DNA of 23,538 bases from Bacillota bacterium (GCA_017437925.1 JAFRWQ010000264.1:1-23538), one strand, 5' to 3'. Shown: positions 1 through 8,180, numbered from the stretch's first letter. Translations and numbers: made by a program. The notes: generated from the sequence alone by a model not told the origin.

Positions 1-1
1 C

Positions 2-325
2 TATATAGACGACGAAGCTTTCGCCTTAAGGCTTGCCGAAAGACTATTTCTTCAGGGCAGGGGCAGGCTCGCCGTCATAAGGGGCCTTGAGGAAAAGGGC
101 GTAGGAAAAGAAGCCGCCGTTTACGCCGCGGAAAAAGCATCGGAGCTCTTTCCCCCGGAAGAGGAGAGGGCCTTAAAAGCTGCCCTTAAAGCCTGCGGGA
201 TAAAAGACGAAGAGTATACCGGCTCCATAGACGAGAAAACTCTGGCAAAAGCCGCCAGAAGGCTCTCATCCCTCGGTTTTGAAAGTCATATAATATGGTC
301 GGTTCTCGAAAAGCTCAGGAGCTGA
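2..325 (+). CDS. recX: Regulatory protein RecX, C-terminal part (5' truncated by window edge)
   Basis: The reading frame is already open at the left edge and ends in TGA, giving 107 residues of a C-terminal portion. RecX proteins are small, all-helical modulators that bind RecA filaments and usually restrain recombinase activity. What is visible is the RecX-type helical repeat pattern: an opening YIDDEAFA, then GRGRLAVIRGLEEKGV, and a last repeat with RRLSSLGFESHIIWSVLEKL, matching the usual 'fL.rrGf....I..vL' ending. The N-terminus and any upstream recA linkage are outside the window. A hairpin terminator follows seven bases after the stop, so this gene ends its transcription unit. The family call rests on motif recognition of a partial protein. 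Confidence 0.8.
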   Translation, partial: YIDDEAFALRLAERLFLQGRGRLAVIRGLEEKGVGKEAAVYAAEKASELFPPEEERALKAALKACGIKDEEYTGSIDEKTLAKAARRLSSLGFESHIIWSVLEKLRS

Positions 326-331
326 AAGCGG

Positions 332-365
332 ACAGCGCCTCCGAAGGGCGCTGTTTCGGTCTTTT
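332..365 (+). terminator. Intrinsic terminator after recX
   Basis: A perfect 8-bp GC-rich stem (acagcgcc paired with ggcgctgt) with a 7-base loop is followed by a T-rich tract, ttcggtctttt. It lies just after the recX stop and insulates the next operon. Confidence 0.8.
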
Positions 366-398
366 CTGCCAATTATTCGCATTCGCCGCTGTTTTAAC

Positions 399-427
399 TT
401 GTTAGCCGGGCGGGCGTCTGTTATAAT
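399..427 (+). promoter_or_regulatory. Candidate distal promoter of the peptide transporter operon
   Basis: TTGTTA (399-404) and a perfect TATAAT (422-427) are separated by 17 bases. This fits a sigma-A promoter that would start transcription near 434, upstream of a GC-rich foldable segment and of a second promoter. It is read directly from sequence; activity is inferred. Confidence 0.5.
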
Positions 428-430
428 TCC

Positions 431-509
431 TGCGAGGTGACGCACAGAGCTTCAGCCGCCGGTCCCGCGACCTGCCGCGCGGCCCCGCAAATACCTGTCC
501 GGCTGAGGT
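431..509 (+). other. Possible structured leader RNA (unassigned)
   Basis: This GC-rich segment lies between two promoter candidates and can fold. There is a 4-bp hairpin (tgcg/cgca, 431-444), and a roughly 9- to 10-bp long-range helix joins 449-458 (gcttcagccg) to 500-509 (cggctgaggt, with G-U pairs). Inside the helix is a small ggtc/gacc hairpin (461-472). I could not match it to a riboswitch class, SRP RNA or T-box that I know, and no U-tract follows directly. It may be an unassigned leader element or simple GC-rich folding. Confidence 0.25.
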
Positions 510-518
510 CCGGCGCCC

Positions 519-548
519 TTGACAAGCCAATTGTTCAATGTTTATAAT
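519..548 (+). promoter_or_regulatory. Strong sigma-A promoter for the peptide transporter operon
   Basis: TTGACA (519-524) and TATAAT (543-548) are both perfect consensus hexamers with an 18-base spacer. The start would be near 555, leaving a leader of about 210 bases before the first permease gene. Confidence 0.8.
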
Positions 549-764
549 TAAAGGACGTTTATGTGGGATCGACAGGAAAGCCCGCATAATGTTTGATTTC
601 TTTTTTGAAGAAACCGCCACCGTAAGCAGTAGAAGAAAGGAGTATTATAATCATTGTTCATCAGCGGTCTCCGCTCTCATTGAGACGGATCCGTCGGTAT
701 TATTTCAAGAAGCTTTTCCCTGAAGCTTTATCCTTATCAACCGGATTTCCATACAGGAGGTAAT
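549..764 (+). other. Long 5' leader of the transporter operon, no convincing gene
   Basis: About 210 bases separate the promoter from the first permease. The leader includes a GAAAGGAG stretch near 635-642 with no ATG after it, and two AAGCTT words around 711-728 that could pair across a short loop just ahead of the gene's own ribosome binding site. A 61-codon open frame (538-723) crosses the leader. It starts inside the promoter and lacks a ribosome binding site, so I do not call it a gene. Confidence 0.35.
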
Positions 765-1691
765 ATGTGGAAATACATTGTTAAGAGGCTTCTCGCCCTG
801 ATCCCGGTCATCATCGGAGTCACTCTGATAGTTTACTTTATCATGAGCCTGGCTCCCGGCGACCCGGCGACCACCATTCTCGGCGATCAGGCGACCCCCG
901 AAGCCATCGCTCAGCTCCGCGAGGAGATGGGCCTCAACGACCCCATAATCGTCCAATACGTGCGCTACATGCTGCATCTGTGCAGAGGCGACATGGGAAC
1001 ATCGTACAAGACCAAGAAACCCGTAAGCATTGAGGTGTTCAGCCGTTTCCCGGCAACCATGAAGCTGGCTATCATCTCGGTCACCTTCAGTACCATTCTC
1101 GCCATTCCTCTCGGAATGCTGGCCGCAGTAAAGCAAAACAGCTTCTTCGACGGCGCGAGCATGATATTGGCGCTTCTGGGTATATCGATGCCCATATTCT
1201 GGTTCGGTGTTCTTGAACAGCTGCTCTTCTCTCTGAAGCTGGGCTGGCTGCCTTCATCGGGCAATGATTACTGGTACAGCATCATACTCCCGGCTGCGGC
1301 TCTGGGATTCCATAACATCGCGTCCGTCGCCCGTATAACCCGTTCCTCGATGCTGGAGGTTATACGTCAGGACTACATCCGCACCGCCCGTTCCAAGGGC
1401 GTTCCCTACGGGACGGTTATCAGAAAGCACGCTCTGCGCAACGCCCTGATCCCCACCGTTACCGTTCTGGGCATCCAGATCGGCGGAATGCTGGGCGGAT
1501 CCGTTCTTACCGAGACCGTATTCGCATGGCCCGGCATAGGACGCTTCATGGTGACCTCCATCTCCGGAAGAGACATCCCCTCCGTACTCGGATGCATCAT
1601 CATCTTCTCCCTGTCCTTCTCCGTTATCAATCTCATAGTCGACCTGGCATACGGCTTCATCGATCCCCGTATCAAGGGACAGTACAAGTAA
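765..1691 (+). CDS. Peptide ABC transporter permease (DppB/OppB type)
   Basis: This 308-residue inner-membrane permease is one half of the channel of a di-/oligopeptide importer. It begins with the typical MWKYIVKRLLALIPVIIGVT membrane segment and the GDPATTILG loop. It has about six membrane segments and carries the ATPase-coupling EAA loop in the region DYIRTARSKGV, followed by the family hallmark RNALIPTVTVLG. The length is usual for DppB. The start is fixed by AGGAGG four bases before the ATG. It is the first gene of a four-gene unit and ends 17 bases before the second permease. Substrate class (peptides, possibly nickel or other small ligands) is inferred from the family only. Codon choice favours CTG, CGT/CGC and ATC, as in well expressed genes. 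Confidence 0.93.
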   Translation: MWKYIVKRLLALIPVIIGVTLIVYFIMSLAPGDPATTILGDQATPEAIAQLREEMGLNDPIIVQYVRYMLHLCRGDMGTSYKTKKPVSIEVFSRFPATMKLAIISVTFSTILAIPLGMLAAVKQNSFFDGASMILALLGISMPIFWFGVLEQLLFSLKLGWLPSSGNDYWYSIILPAAALGFHNIASVARITRSSMLEVIRQDYIRTARSKGVPYGTVIRKHALRNALIPTVTVLGIQIGGMLGGSVLTETVFAWPGIGRFMVTSISGRDIPSVLGCIIIFSLSFSVINLIVDLAYGFIDPRIKGQYK

Positions 1692-1708
1692 AAGGGGGTC
1701 GAAGTTAA

Positions 1709-2620
1709 ATGAGTAAAAAAGCTAAAGAAACAGTCGTGATGACTGCCAACGGCGAACAGGTCGTAAAAAAGCAGAATCTTGCTCTTGAGACCTGGAGACG
1801 TCTCGCCAAGAACTGGTCCGCAATGATCGGTCTGGCCATCATCATCTGCCTGATACTGTGCGCTGTCTTCGCCGATCAGCTCTACAGCTACAACGACGTA
1901 GTCATCAAGCAGAACATCAGCAACCGTCTGAAGGGACCCGGCGAGCTTCCCGGACATCCCCTGGGGACCGACGAAGTAGGGCGCGACGTTCTGGCGCGTC
2001 TGGTCCACGGATCGCGTATCTCCCTTGAGATCGGCTTCGTGGCCAACTGCTTCTCCCTCATAGCCGGCGGTATACTGGGCGCTCTCGCAGGATTCTACGG
2101 CGGCAAGGTCGACAACATCATCATGCGTATAATGGACGTCTTCCTGGCCATACCCGGCACCCTGCTGGCAATATGCATCATGGCAGCTCTGGGCTCCAGC
2201 ATATTCAACCTGATCATCGCTCTGTCCGTATCCGGAACGCCCGGCTACGCCCGTATAGTACGCGGCGCCGTGCTGCCCACCCGTGACATGGAGTACGTCG
2301 AGGCTGCCAGAGCCATAGGCTGCACCACCAAGAGGATAATCTTCAATCACGTTATCCCCAACTCGCTGGCACCTGTCATCGTTCAGGTCACCATGCACAT
2401 AGCGACCACCATTCTGACCATTGCAGGTCTGAGCTTCCTGGGCCTGGGCATTTCGCCCCCGACTCCGGAGTGGGGCTCCATGCTGTCAGCCGGCCGTGCC
2501 TATATCCGCGGTTACGCGTATCTGACCACCTTCCCCGGCCTGACCATCATGATCACCATCCTTGCATTCAACCTGCTGGGCGACGGTCTCAGAGACGCTC
2601 TCGACCCGAGACTCCGTTAA
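1709..2620 (+). CDS. Peptide ABC transporter permease (DppC/OppC type)
   Basis: This is the second membrane subunit of the importer, 303 residues. It has the cytoplasmic N-terminal extension typical of DppC (about 30 residues, Lys-rich) and a first membrane helix near residues 38-56. The family signature HPLGTDEVGRDVLARLVHG follows. The EAA coupling loop is visible as EYVEAARAIGC, and the segment AGLSFLGLGISPPTPEWGSM near the C-terminus is classic for the family. An AAAGGGGG stretch precedes the ATG by about ten bases. It pairs with the upstream permease and with the two ATPases downstream; the next ribosome binding site lies just after its TAA. Confidence 0.93.
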   Translation: MSKKAKETVVMTANGEQVVKKQNLALETWRRLAKNWSAMIGLAIIICLILCAVFADQLYSYNDVVIKQNISNRLKGPGELPGHPLGTDEVGRDVLARLVHGSRISLEIGFVANCFSLIAGGILGALAGFYGGKVDNIIMRIMDVFLAIPGTLLAICIMAALGSSIFNLIIALSVSGTPGYARIVRGAVLPTRDMEYVEAARAIGCTTKRIIFNHVIPNSLAPVIVQVTMHIATTILTIAGLSFLGLGISPPTPEWGSMLSAGRAYIRGYAYLTTFPGLTIMITILAFNLLGDGLRDALDPRLR

Positions 2621-2639
2621 TGCCGAAGGGAGTATGGAT

Positions 2640-3677
2640 ATGAACGAAGAAATTAAGAATACTAAAGAACTTGAACTCGACATCAAGAATCTTGTAGTCG
2701 AGTACCGCACTCCGGGCGGCGTGACCCAGGCTCTCAACGGTCTGGATCTTGAGATCGAAAAGGGAAAGACCCTCGGCCTGGTAGGCGAGACCGGCGCGGG
2801 AAAGACCACCACAGGTCTCTCCATCCTGCAGCTGATCCCCGATCCCCCAGGGGTCATAGTCGACGGAAGCATCAAGCTGGCCGGCGAGGACGTGATGCTC
2901 AAGAGCGAGAAGGAAATGGAAAAGATCAGAGGCCAGCAGGTCTCCATGATATTCCAGGACCCCATGACCTCCCTCAACCCCGTTATGACGGTAGAGGATC
3001 AGATCGCCGAAGTTATCGAGATGCACGAACTCGGTGAGGACGGAAAGCAGATATCCCACTCCGCGGCTATCCAGAAGGCCAAGGAGATGCTCGAGCTGGT
3101 CGGCATCACCGGCGAGCGCGGCATCGAATTCCCCCACCAGTTCTCCGGCGGCATGAAGCAGCGCGTGGTCATAGCCATCGCTCTGGCCTGCAACCCCAAG
3201 CTCCTCATAGCCGACGAGCCCACCACCGCTCTGGACGTTACCATTCAGGCGCAGGTACTGGAGATGATGAAGGGACTGCGTGAGAAATACGGCACCTCGA
3301 TGCTGATGATCACCCACGACCTGGGCATTGTCGCGGAGATCTGCGACACCGTATCCGTCATCTATGCCGGACGCGTTATCGAGCACGGATCTCTTGAAGA
3401 CGTTTTCGACTTCACCCGCCATCCGTATACCGAAGGTCTGTTCAACTCTCTGCCCGATCTGGACCACAGAGAGAACAGGCTCAAGCCGATCAAGGGCCTT
3501 ATGCCGGATCCCACCAATCTGCCCAAGGGCTGCGCTTTCGCTCCCCGCTGCGACTATTGCATGGAGATCTGCAAGACCGAAAAGCCTCCCAGGACCTATC
3601 GCAACGACGAACACTATGTAGAGTGCTTCCTCTATAACGAGCAGAATATTAAGGAAGGAGGCCTTCTCGGAAGATGA
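2640..3677 (+). CDS. Peptide ABC transporter ATP-binding protein (DppD/OppD type)
   Basis: This ATPase powers peptide import, 345 residues from the chosen start. All nucleotide-binding motifs are present: Walker A GETGAGKTT, Q-loop FQDPMTSLNP, signature FSGGMKQR, Walker B LLIADEPTTALD and the switch His in MITHDL. The C-terminal oligopeptide-transporter domain has the expected cysteine set (GCAFAPRCDYCMEIC) that in homologues holds an iron-sulfur cluster. An open frame runs upstream into the permease gene, but AAGGGAG at 2626-2632 places the start at 2640 (or 2634, two codons earlier). Its last bases overlap the next ATPase gene by ATGA, which suggests translational coupling. Confidence 0.93.
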   Translation: MNEEIKNTKELELDIKNLVVEYRTPGGVTQALNGLDLEIEKGKTLGLVGETGAGKTTTGLSILQLIPDPPGVIVDGSIKLAGEDVMLKSEKEMEKIRGQQVSMIFQDPMTSLNPVMTVEDQIAEVIEMHELGEDGKQISHSAAIQKAKEMLELVGITGERGIEFPHQFSGGMKQRVVIAIALACNPKLLIADEPTTALDVTIQAQVLEMMKGLREKYGTSMLMITHDLGIVAEICDTVSVIYAGRVIEHGSLEDVFDFTRHPYTEGLFNSLPDLDHRENRLKPIKGLMPDPTNLPKGCAFAPRCDYCMEICKTEKPPRTYRNDEHYVECFLYNEQNIKEGGLLGR

Positions 3678-4645
3678 GCAATATAGACACCACAAAACCG
3701 CTGCTTGAAGTCGAGGGTCTTAAAAAGTATTTCGCGACCAAGCGCGGCATGCTCCACGCTGTAGATGACGTTACCTTCACCATCAATCAGGGCATGACCC
3801 TGGGCGTAGTAGGAGAGTCCGGCTGCGGCAAGTCCACCACCGGCCGCGCCATCCTCCGTCTGCTGGAGCCCACCGGCGGCAGCGTACGCTTCGACGGCGA
3901 GGACCTTCTGGCTCTCTCCCCCGAGGAGATGCGCCGCAAGAGGCAGGAGATGCAGATCATATTCCAGGATCCGTTCTCCTCTCTGAACCCCAGAAAGACT
4001 CTGGCCGAGACCATCGCAGAGCCTATGCTGATCCACCACATCATAGACGACAAGAAGAAGAGAGAAGAAAGGGTTCTCGAGCTTATGGATACCGTAGGCC
4101 TTGCCCGTCGTCTGATGAACGTATATCCCCACGAGCTGGACGGCGGACGCCGCCAGCGTATAGGTATCGCCCGCGCCCTGTCCGTGAACCCCAAGTTCAT
4201 AGTCTGCGACGAGCCGGTATCCGCTCTGGACGTATCCATTCAGGCTCAGATACTGAACCTGCTTGAAGACCTCCAGGATGAGATGGGACTCACCTATATG
4301 TTCATCACCCACGACCTCTCCGTCGTAAACCACTTCTCCGACGATATCGCGGTCATGTACCTGGGCAAGCTGATCGAAAAGGCTCCCTCAGAAGAGCTCT
4401 TCGCTCACCCGACCCATCCGTACACTCAGGCTCTGCTCTCAGCGATCCCCGAGCCCAATATCCACAAGAAGACACAGAGGATACTGCTCAAGGGCGAGCT
4501 CACCTCACCCATCGAGCCCAAGCCCATCTGCCGCTTCGCACAGCGCTGCAATTACGCTACCGATCGCTGCAGAGAAGGCGAACCCTGCCTCAAGGAGATC
4601 AGTCCCAACCACTTTGTTTCCTGCTTCCTGACCGACGACATGTAG
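3674..4645 (+). CDS. Peptide ABC transporter ATP-binding protein (DppF/OppF type), unusual signature motif
   Basis: This is the second ATPase of the importer, 323 residues, overlapping the first by four bases. Walker A ([10 protein letters not shown]), Q-loop ([10 protein letters not shown]), Walker B ([12 protein letters not shown]) and the switch His (FITHDL) are canonical. The ABC signature is not: instead of LSGGQ-QR it reads [10 protein letters not shown], so Ser becomes Asp and Gln becomes Arg. In a heterodimeric ABC importer this could make one of the two ATP sites weak, while the partner DppD keeps FSGGM. Cysteines in the C-terminal domain (CRFAQRC, CREGEPC) again fit the oligopeptide-ATPase tail. 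A strong terminator lies about 40 bases after the TAG stop. Confidence 0.92.
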   Translation: MSNIDTTKPLLEVEGLKKYFATKRGMLHAVDDVTFTINQGMTLGVVGESGCGKSTTGRAILRLLEPTGGSVRFDGEDLLALSPEEMRRKRQEMQIIFQDPFSSLNPRKTLAETIAEPMLIHHIIDDKKKREERVLELMDTVGLARRLMNVYPHELDGGRRQRIGIARALSVNPKFIVCDEPVSALDVSIQAQILNLLEDLQDEMGLTYMFITHDLSVVNHFSDDIAVMYLGKLIEKAPSEELFAHPTHPYTQALLSAIPEPNIHKKTQRILLKGELTSPIEPKPICRFAQRCNYATDRCREGEPCLKEISPNHFVSCFLTDDM

Positions 4646-4683
4646 GAAGGGCGCAAGGCGCAAAACCTTACAGACAAAAGAAA

Positions 4684-4713
4684 AGAGCAAGGGCTTCGGC
4701 CCTTGCTTTTTTT
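4684..4713 (+). terminator. Intrinsic terminator after the two permeases and two ATPases
   Basis: An 8-bp stem gcaagggc/gcccttgc (4687-4694 and 4699-4706) closed by the stable TTCG tetraloop is followed by seven T. It separates the transporter core from the binding-protein gene. Confidence 0.92.
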
Positions 4714-4750
4714 ATCATTTTGATGAACCAAAGAAAAAACATGACATAAA

Positions 4751-4769
4751 TTTGTTGATTAATAACAAA
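4751..4769 (+). promoter_or_regulatory. Candidate operator upstream of the binding-protein promoter
   Basis: TTTGTT and AACAAA form a 6-bp inverted repeat with a 7-base AT-rich centre, ending about 36 bases before the -35 box. The position suits an activator or repressor site, but the surrounding DNA is AT-rich and such repeats arise easily there. Confidence 0.3.
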
Positions 4770-4805
4770 AATCTCAATCTTCACAATCGCAGTTCTTATA
4801 TTTTA

Positions 4806-4834
4806 TTGACAAAACTATTTAAGTAATGTAAAAT
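4806..4834 (+). promoter_or_regulatory. Promoter of the peptide-binding lipoprotein gene
   Basis: TTGACA (4806-4811) and TAAAAT (4829-4834) are separated by 17 bases. Transcription would begin near 4841, leaving a leader of about 60 bases. A separate promoter lets the binding protein be made in excess of the membrane subunits, as is common for such systems. Confidence 0.82.
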
Positions 4835-4903
4835 GTTTCACGTTTCGGGAGTGAAGACAGGTACGGCTCCCACAACAGTTATCGCAGCATTAGAGGTGAA
4901 AGA

Positions 4904-6514
4904 ATGAAGAAAAGTGTAAAGCTGATCGCCCTGCTGATGGTCCTCTGCATGATGGCTTCCATGGTAGCCTGCGGAAACAAGACCACCACTCAGACGACCA
5001 CCCCCAGCGGCACCAATACCGAGACCAAGACCGACAACAAGGGTGAGACCAAGACCGAGTCTGCCGATCTGCACTGCGCAGTCGACAATGAGACCGTAGT
5101 AGTCTGCACCGCCGACGAGACCCCGTCCGTCACCGCCCGCGGCCACAACGCCGTTGCCGGTTCCTACTGCAACAACCTGACCTATGAAGGCCTTCTGGCT
5201 CTGGACGCCTCCCTGGCTCCCCAGCCCTGCCTCGCCGAGAGCTTCTCTTACGAGAACCAGCCCGACGGCAGCGTGCTCTGGACCTTCAATCTCCGCAAGG
5301 GCGTAAAGTTCCACAACGGAGAAGAAATGAAGGCTGCCGACGTTGTAGCTTCCCTCGCTGAAGCCAAGGTTTCCCCCGACGTAGCTTCCTACGCCGCCAC
5401 CTATGACAACGTCACCGCCAAGGACGACTACACCGTCACCATGACCACCGCCGGCCCCAGCGCCGCTCTGCTCTATGATCTCTGCCACCACGGCAACTTC
5501 GTGGTTCCCGCTGAACTGATCAAGAACGGAAACGATTTCAACAGCAAGCCCATCGGCACCGGCCCGTACAAGATGACCGAGTGGAAGATCTCCGAGTCCC
5601 TGACCTTCGTCGCTCATGACGAGTACTGGGGCGGAGTTCCCAAGATCAAGACCGTCATCTGGAAGATCATACCCGAAGGTTCCGCCAGAACCATCGCTCT
5701 GCAGGCTCACGAAGTCGACTACGTCATCGAGCTCGACTCCAACGACATGAACCTGGTCCAGGAGGACGCCAGCCTTGAGCTGATGAACATCGACGGCCTC
5801 TCCCACAACTGGCTGTGCATCAACAACGAAGTAAAGCCCTTTGACAACATCAACGTAAGAAAGGCAATGAACGCCGCCATCAACAAGGAAGACGTCGTGA
5901 CCGTAGCTCTGAACGGCGCCGGCTTCGTAGCCCCCGGACAGACTCCTTACGGACAGCTGGGCTTTGACGGCACCGGCTATGACATGTACGACGTAGAGCT
6001 GGCCAAGAAGTACGCCGCCGAATCCGGCGAAGACCTCTCCAAGGTCAACTTCGAAGTCATCTGCTCCGACGACACCAAGCGCCGCGCCGCCCAGGTCGTT
6101 CAGGACAACCTGAACTCCGTATTCGGCATGACCCTCGAACTGGTCTCCATGGACCTCGCCACTTACCTGTCTGAGACTGCGGCGGGACACTTCCAGGGAT
6201 TCCTCGGCGGTTATACCTCCTCCGATATGATGTCCTTCCTGAAGGGCGTATATCACTCCTCCAACATCGGAGCTTCCAACAAGACCAGAACCAAGGACGC
6301 CCACCTCGACGAACTCATCGAAAAAGCGATGGCCACCGTCGACAACGGCGAGCGTGAGCAGGTCCTCAAGGAGACCAGCAGATACCTCAACAGCCTCTGC
6401 TGCCAGATCCCCCTCTATCAGAAGGCTACTCTGTCCGCTCACAACGCTCATCTGCAGGGCTGCTTCACCACTGCCGCCGGCAGATTCTGGGTCGAGGATT
6501 GGTATTGGGAATAG
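4904..6514 (+). CDS. Extracellular peptide-binding lipoprotein of the ABC importer (DppA/OppA-like, SBP family 5)
   Basis: This 536-residue solute-binding protein captures peptides outside the membrane for the upstream importer. The first 22 residues form a lipoprotein signal (basic start, hydrophobic core) with lipobox M-V-A-Cys23. A flexible Thr/Lys-rich linker follows to about residue 50, expected for a tethered Gram-positive binding protein. Family 5 features follow, including the segment WTFNLRKGVKFHNGEEMKA and later GTGPYKM, and the length is usual for the family. AGAGGTGAAAG precedes the ATG. It has its own promoter and terminator. Heavy use of GCC, ACC, AAG and CTG codons suggests high expression. 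The ligand cannot be read from the sequence. Confidence 0.93.
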   Translation: MKKSVKLIALLMVLCMMASMVACGNKTTTQTTTPSGTNTETKTDNKGETKTESADLHCAVDNETVVVCTADETPSVTARGHNAVAGSYCNNLTYEGLLALDASLAPQPCLAESFSYENQPDGSVLWTFNLRKGVKFHNGEEMKAADVVASLAEAKVSPDVASYAATYDNVTAKDDYTVTMTTAGPSAALLYDLCHHGNFVVPAELIKNGNDFNSKPIGTGPYKMTEWKISESLTFVAHDEYWGGVPKIKTVIWKIIPEGSARTIALQAHEVDYVIELDSNDMNLVQEDASLELMNIDGLSHNWLCINNEVKPFDNINVRKAMNAAINKEDVVTVALNGAGFVAPGQTPYGQLGFDGTGYDMYDVELAKKYAAESGEDLSKVNFEVICSDDTKRRAAQVVQDNLNSVFGMTLELVSMDLATYLSETAAGHFQGFLGGYTSSDMMSFLKGVYHSSNIGASNKTRTKDAHLDELIEKAMATVDNGEREQVLKETSRYLNSLCCQIPLYQKATLSAHNAHLQGCFTTAAGRFWVEDWYWE

Positions 6515-6567
6515 ACTGAAGGCTTAAAGCCGAAGGTCCTGACCATTCCGATAAGGAAAACAAGCTC

Positions 6568-6600
6568 AAAACCCGAAGCCTTAAGGCTTCGGGTTTTATT
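6568..6600 (+). terminator. Intrinsic terminator after the binding-protein gene
   Basis: A perfect 13-bp stem, aaaacccgaagcc paired with ggcttcgggtttt, has a TTAA loop and is followed by a short T-rich end. The whole 30-base block is a perfect palindrome, so it could work in both directions. Confidence 0.92.
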
Positions 6601-6655
6601 ATGCCCGCCTCTTTGATATACTGTTTTTATACGACAAGTAAAAAGGAGGAAACCG

Positions 6656-7042
6656 ATGAGAACGGTCAGCATCAACAGCAAAGGCGAGAACAAAGGCCAC
6701 TATTCCCCCGGAGTCATATGCAACGGCATGCTCTATATCTCGGGCCAGCTCTCCCTGGATCCGGATACCCGCAAGGCCCCCGAAGGGGGAGTTGAAGCCC
6801 ACATGCTGCAGGCTTTGAACAATGTGGACAGGGTGCTCAAGAGCGCGGGGCTTGAGAGGAGCGATGTGGTCCAGTGCCGGGTCTACATAGACGATATAAA
6901 TAACTGGGACGCCATCAACGGAGTGTACAGAGAATTCTTCGGGGACCACAAGCCCGCCAGGGTGGTAGTGCCGGTCCCGGCTCTGCATTTTGGCTGCATG
7001 GTGGAGATAGAAGCGGTCGCCGACGCGTCGAAAGCGAGGTAA
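6656..7042 (+). CDS. RidA/YjgF/UK114-family enamine/imine deaminase
   Basis: This 128-residue protein is the usual size of the RidA family, homotrimers that hydrolyse reactive enamine/imine intermediates released by PLP enzymes. Seen in sequence are ICNGMLYISGQLSLDP near the N-terminus, the VVQCRVYIDD segment, and the C-terminal KPARVVVPVPAL block. The Arg of that block (residue 102) corresponds to the catalytic Arg of E. coli RidA; the Cys two positions later in the E. coli protein is Val here, as in several subfamilies. AAAAAGGAGG precedes the ATG. It lies three bases before a PLP-dependent enzyme gene, which fits a protective role for that enzyme's products. No strong promoter is obvious between the preceding terminator and the start. 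Confidence 0.9.
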   Translation: MRTVSINSKGENKGHYSPGVICNGMLYISGQLSLDPDTRKAPEGGVEAHMLQALNNVDRVLKSAGLERSDVVQCRVYIDDINNWDAINGVYREFFGDHKPARVVVPVPALHFGCMVEIEAVADASKAR

Positions 7043-7045
7043 GCC

Positions 7046-8140
7046 ATGAAATACAGATGTTCGGTCTGCGGAAGGGTAGAGGACGTATCGACCCGTCTTC
7101 CCAAATGCCCCTGCGGAGGCCTCTGGGACCTGGAGTTCGAGCCCCCGAAGTTCGATCTCGCTGAGGTCGACAAAAACGAGTGGTCGATGTTCCGCTACAG
7201 GAAGTTCATGGCCCTGGATGACGATTCCTGGAGGGACATCACCCTGGGCGAGGGCATGACGCCCATAGTCAGGCTCGACGAAAACGTCATGCTCAAGATG
7301 GACTACTTCATGCCGACCCTTTCCTACAAGGACAGGGGAGCCGCCGTCCTCATAGCCCACTGCAAGGCCATAGGGGTGGACAGGGTGGTACAGGACAGCA
7401 GCGGCAACGCCGGAAATTCTGTCGCCGCCTACTGCGCCAGAGCCGGGATAAAGTGCGGCATATACGTCCCCGAGGGGACAAGCCCCAAGAAGATAGACAT
7501 GATAAGGGCCCACGGGGCGGAATGCACCGTGGTGCCGGGAAGCCGCGACCACTGCGCCGACGTCTGCAGAAGCAAGGTGGAGGAAGAGGGCGCCTACTAC
7601 GCCAACCACGTCTACAACCCCTTCTTCTACGAGGGGACCAAGACCTACATCTACGAGGTGTTTGAGCAGCTGGGAAGGATACCCCAAAACCTGGTCATCC
7701 CCGTGGGCAACGGGACCCTCTTCATAGGGGCGGTCAAAGCCCTTGAGGAGCTTCTGTCCGCGGGCCTCATAGAAAAGTTCCCGCAGATCATAGCCCTCCA
7801 GGCCGAGACCTGCGACCCCCTGCTTCAGGCGGCGGAGCAGGGCCTTGATGAGCCTGTAAAGCTTACGCCTTCCCCCACCATCGCAGAAGGTATAGCCATA
7901 GGAAGGCCCATGAGGGGTAAGGAGATACTGGCCCTCGCCAAAAAACACGGGGTCCGCTTCATCCACGCAAGGGAAGACCGCATAATGGACGCCAGGGCTT
8001 ATCTTGCGAGGCAGGGCGTCTACTGCGAGCACACCACCGCGGCAAACTACGCCGCCTACCTCGACTACTGCGAAAAGTACGGACCGACCTCCGATACCCT
8101 CATAACCATGTGTGGAGCGGGCCTTAAGTCCGATCATTAG
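7046..8140 (+). CDS. Threonine-synthase-like PLP-dependent enzyme (fold type II)
   Basis: This 364-residue PLP enzyme of the threonine synthase/tryptophan synthase beta superfamily starts with a small zinc-binding region, Cys5-x-x-Cys8 and Cys21-x-Cys23, common in threonine-synthase-like proteins. The Schiff-base Lys is Lys95 in TLSYKDRGA. The phosphate/carboxylate loop is SSGNAGNS (118-125), and a Gly-rich PLP loop appears as PVGNGTLF. The C-terminal CGAGLK matches the family end motif. It is probably threonine synthase or a close relative, but a dehydratase or another beta/gamma-replacement enzyme is possible. The adjacent RidA gene argues for an enzyme that forms an aminoacrylate or aminocrotonate intermediate. 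It is co-transcribed with that gene (3-base gap). Confidence 0.85.
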   Translation: MKYRCSVCGRVEDVSTRLPKCPCGGLWDLEFEPPKFDLAEVDKNEWSMFRYRKFMALDDDSWRDITLGEGMTPIVRLDENVMLKMDYFMPTLSYKDRGAAVLIAHCKAIGVDRVVQDSSGNAGNSVAAYCARAGIKCGIYVPEGTSPKKIDMIRAHGAECTVVPGSRDHCADVCRSKVEEEGAYYANHVYNPFFYEGTKTYIYEVFEQLGRIPQNLVIPVGNGTLFIGAVKALEELLSAGLIEKFPQIIALQAETCDPLLQAAEQGLDEPVKLTPSPTIAEGIAIGRPMRGKEILALAKKHGVRFIHAREDRIMDARAYLARQGVYCEHTTAANYAAYLDYCEKYGPTSDTLITMCGAGLKSDH

Positions 8141-8180
8141 AGCAGGGGCTTGAAAAAGACGGCCTGCCCGTCAAAACACA

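Noticed and set aside
431..509. SRP RNA, TPP or cyclic-di-GMP riboswitch in the leader
   Set aside because: Short word similarities only; the conserved cores of these RNAs are not present.
402..620. 72-codon open frame on the minus strand upstream of the transporter operon
   Set aside because: It overlaps two plus-strand promoter candidates, has no ribosome binding site, and its Arg-rich composition looks like antisense GC-rich DNA.
538..723. 61-codon open frame in the transporter leader
   Set aside because: Its ATG lies inside the promoter, before the likely transcription start, and there is no ribosome binding site.
4838..6451. Long minus-strand open frame (537 codons) opposite the binding-protein gene
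   Set aside because: It is a shadow caused by strong third-position codon bias; the plus-strand protein has a lipobox and family motifs.
6599..8137. Long minus-strand open frame (512 codons) opposite the RidA and PLP-enzyme genes
   Set aside because: It spans two well-supported plus-strand genes with catalytic motifs, and it shows no recognisable domain.
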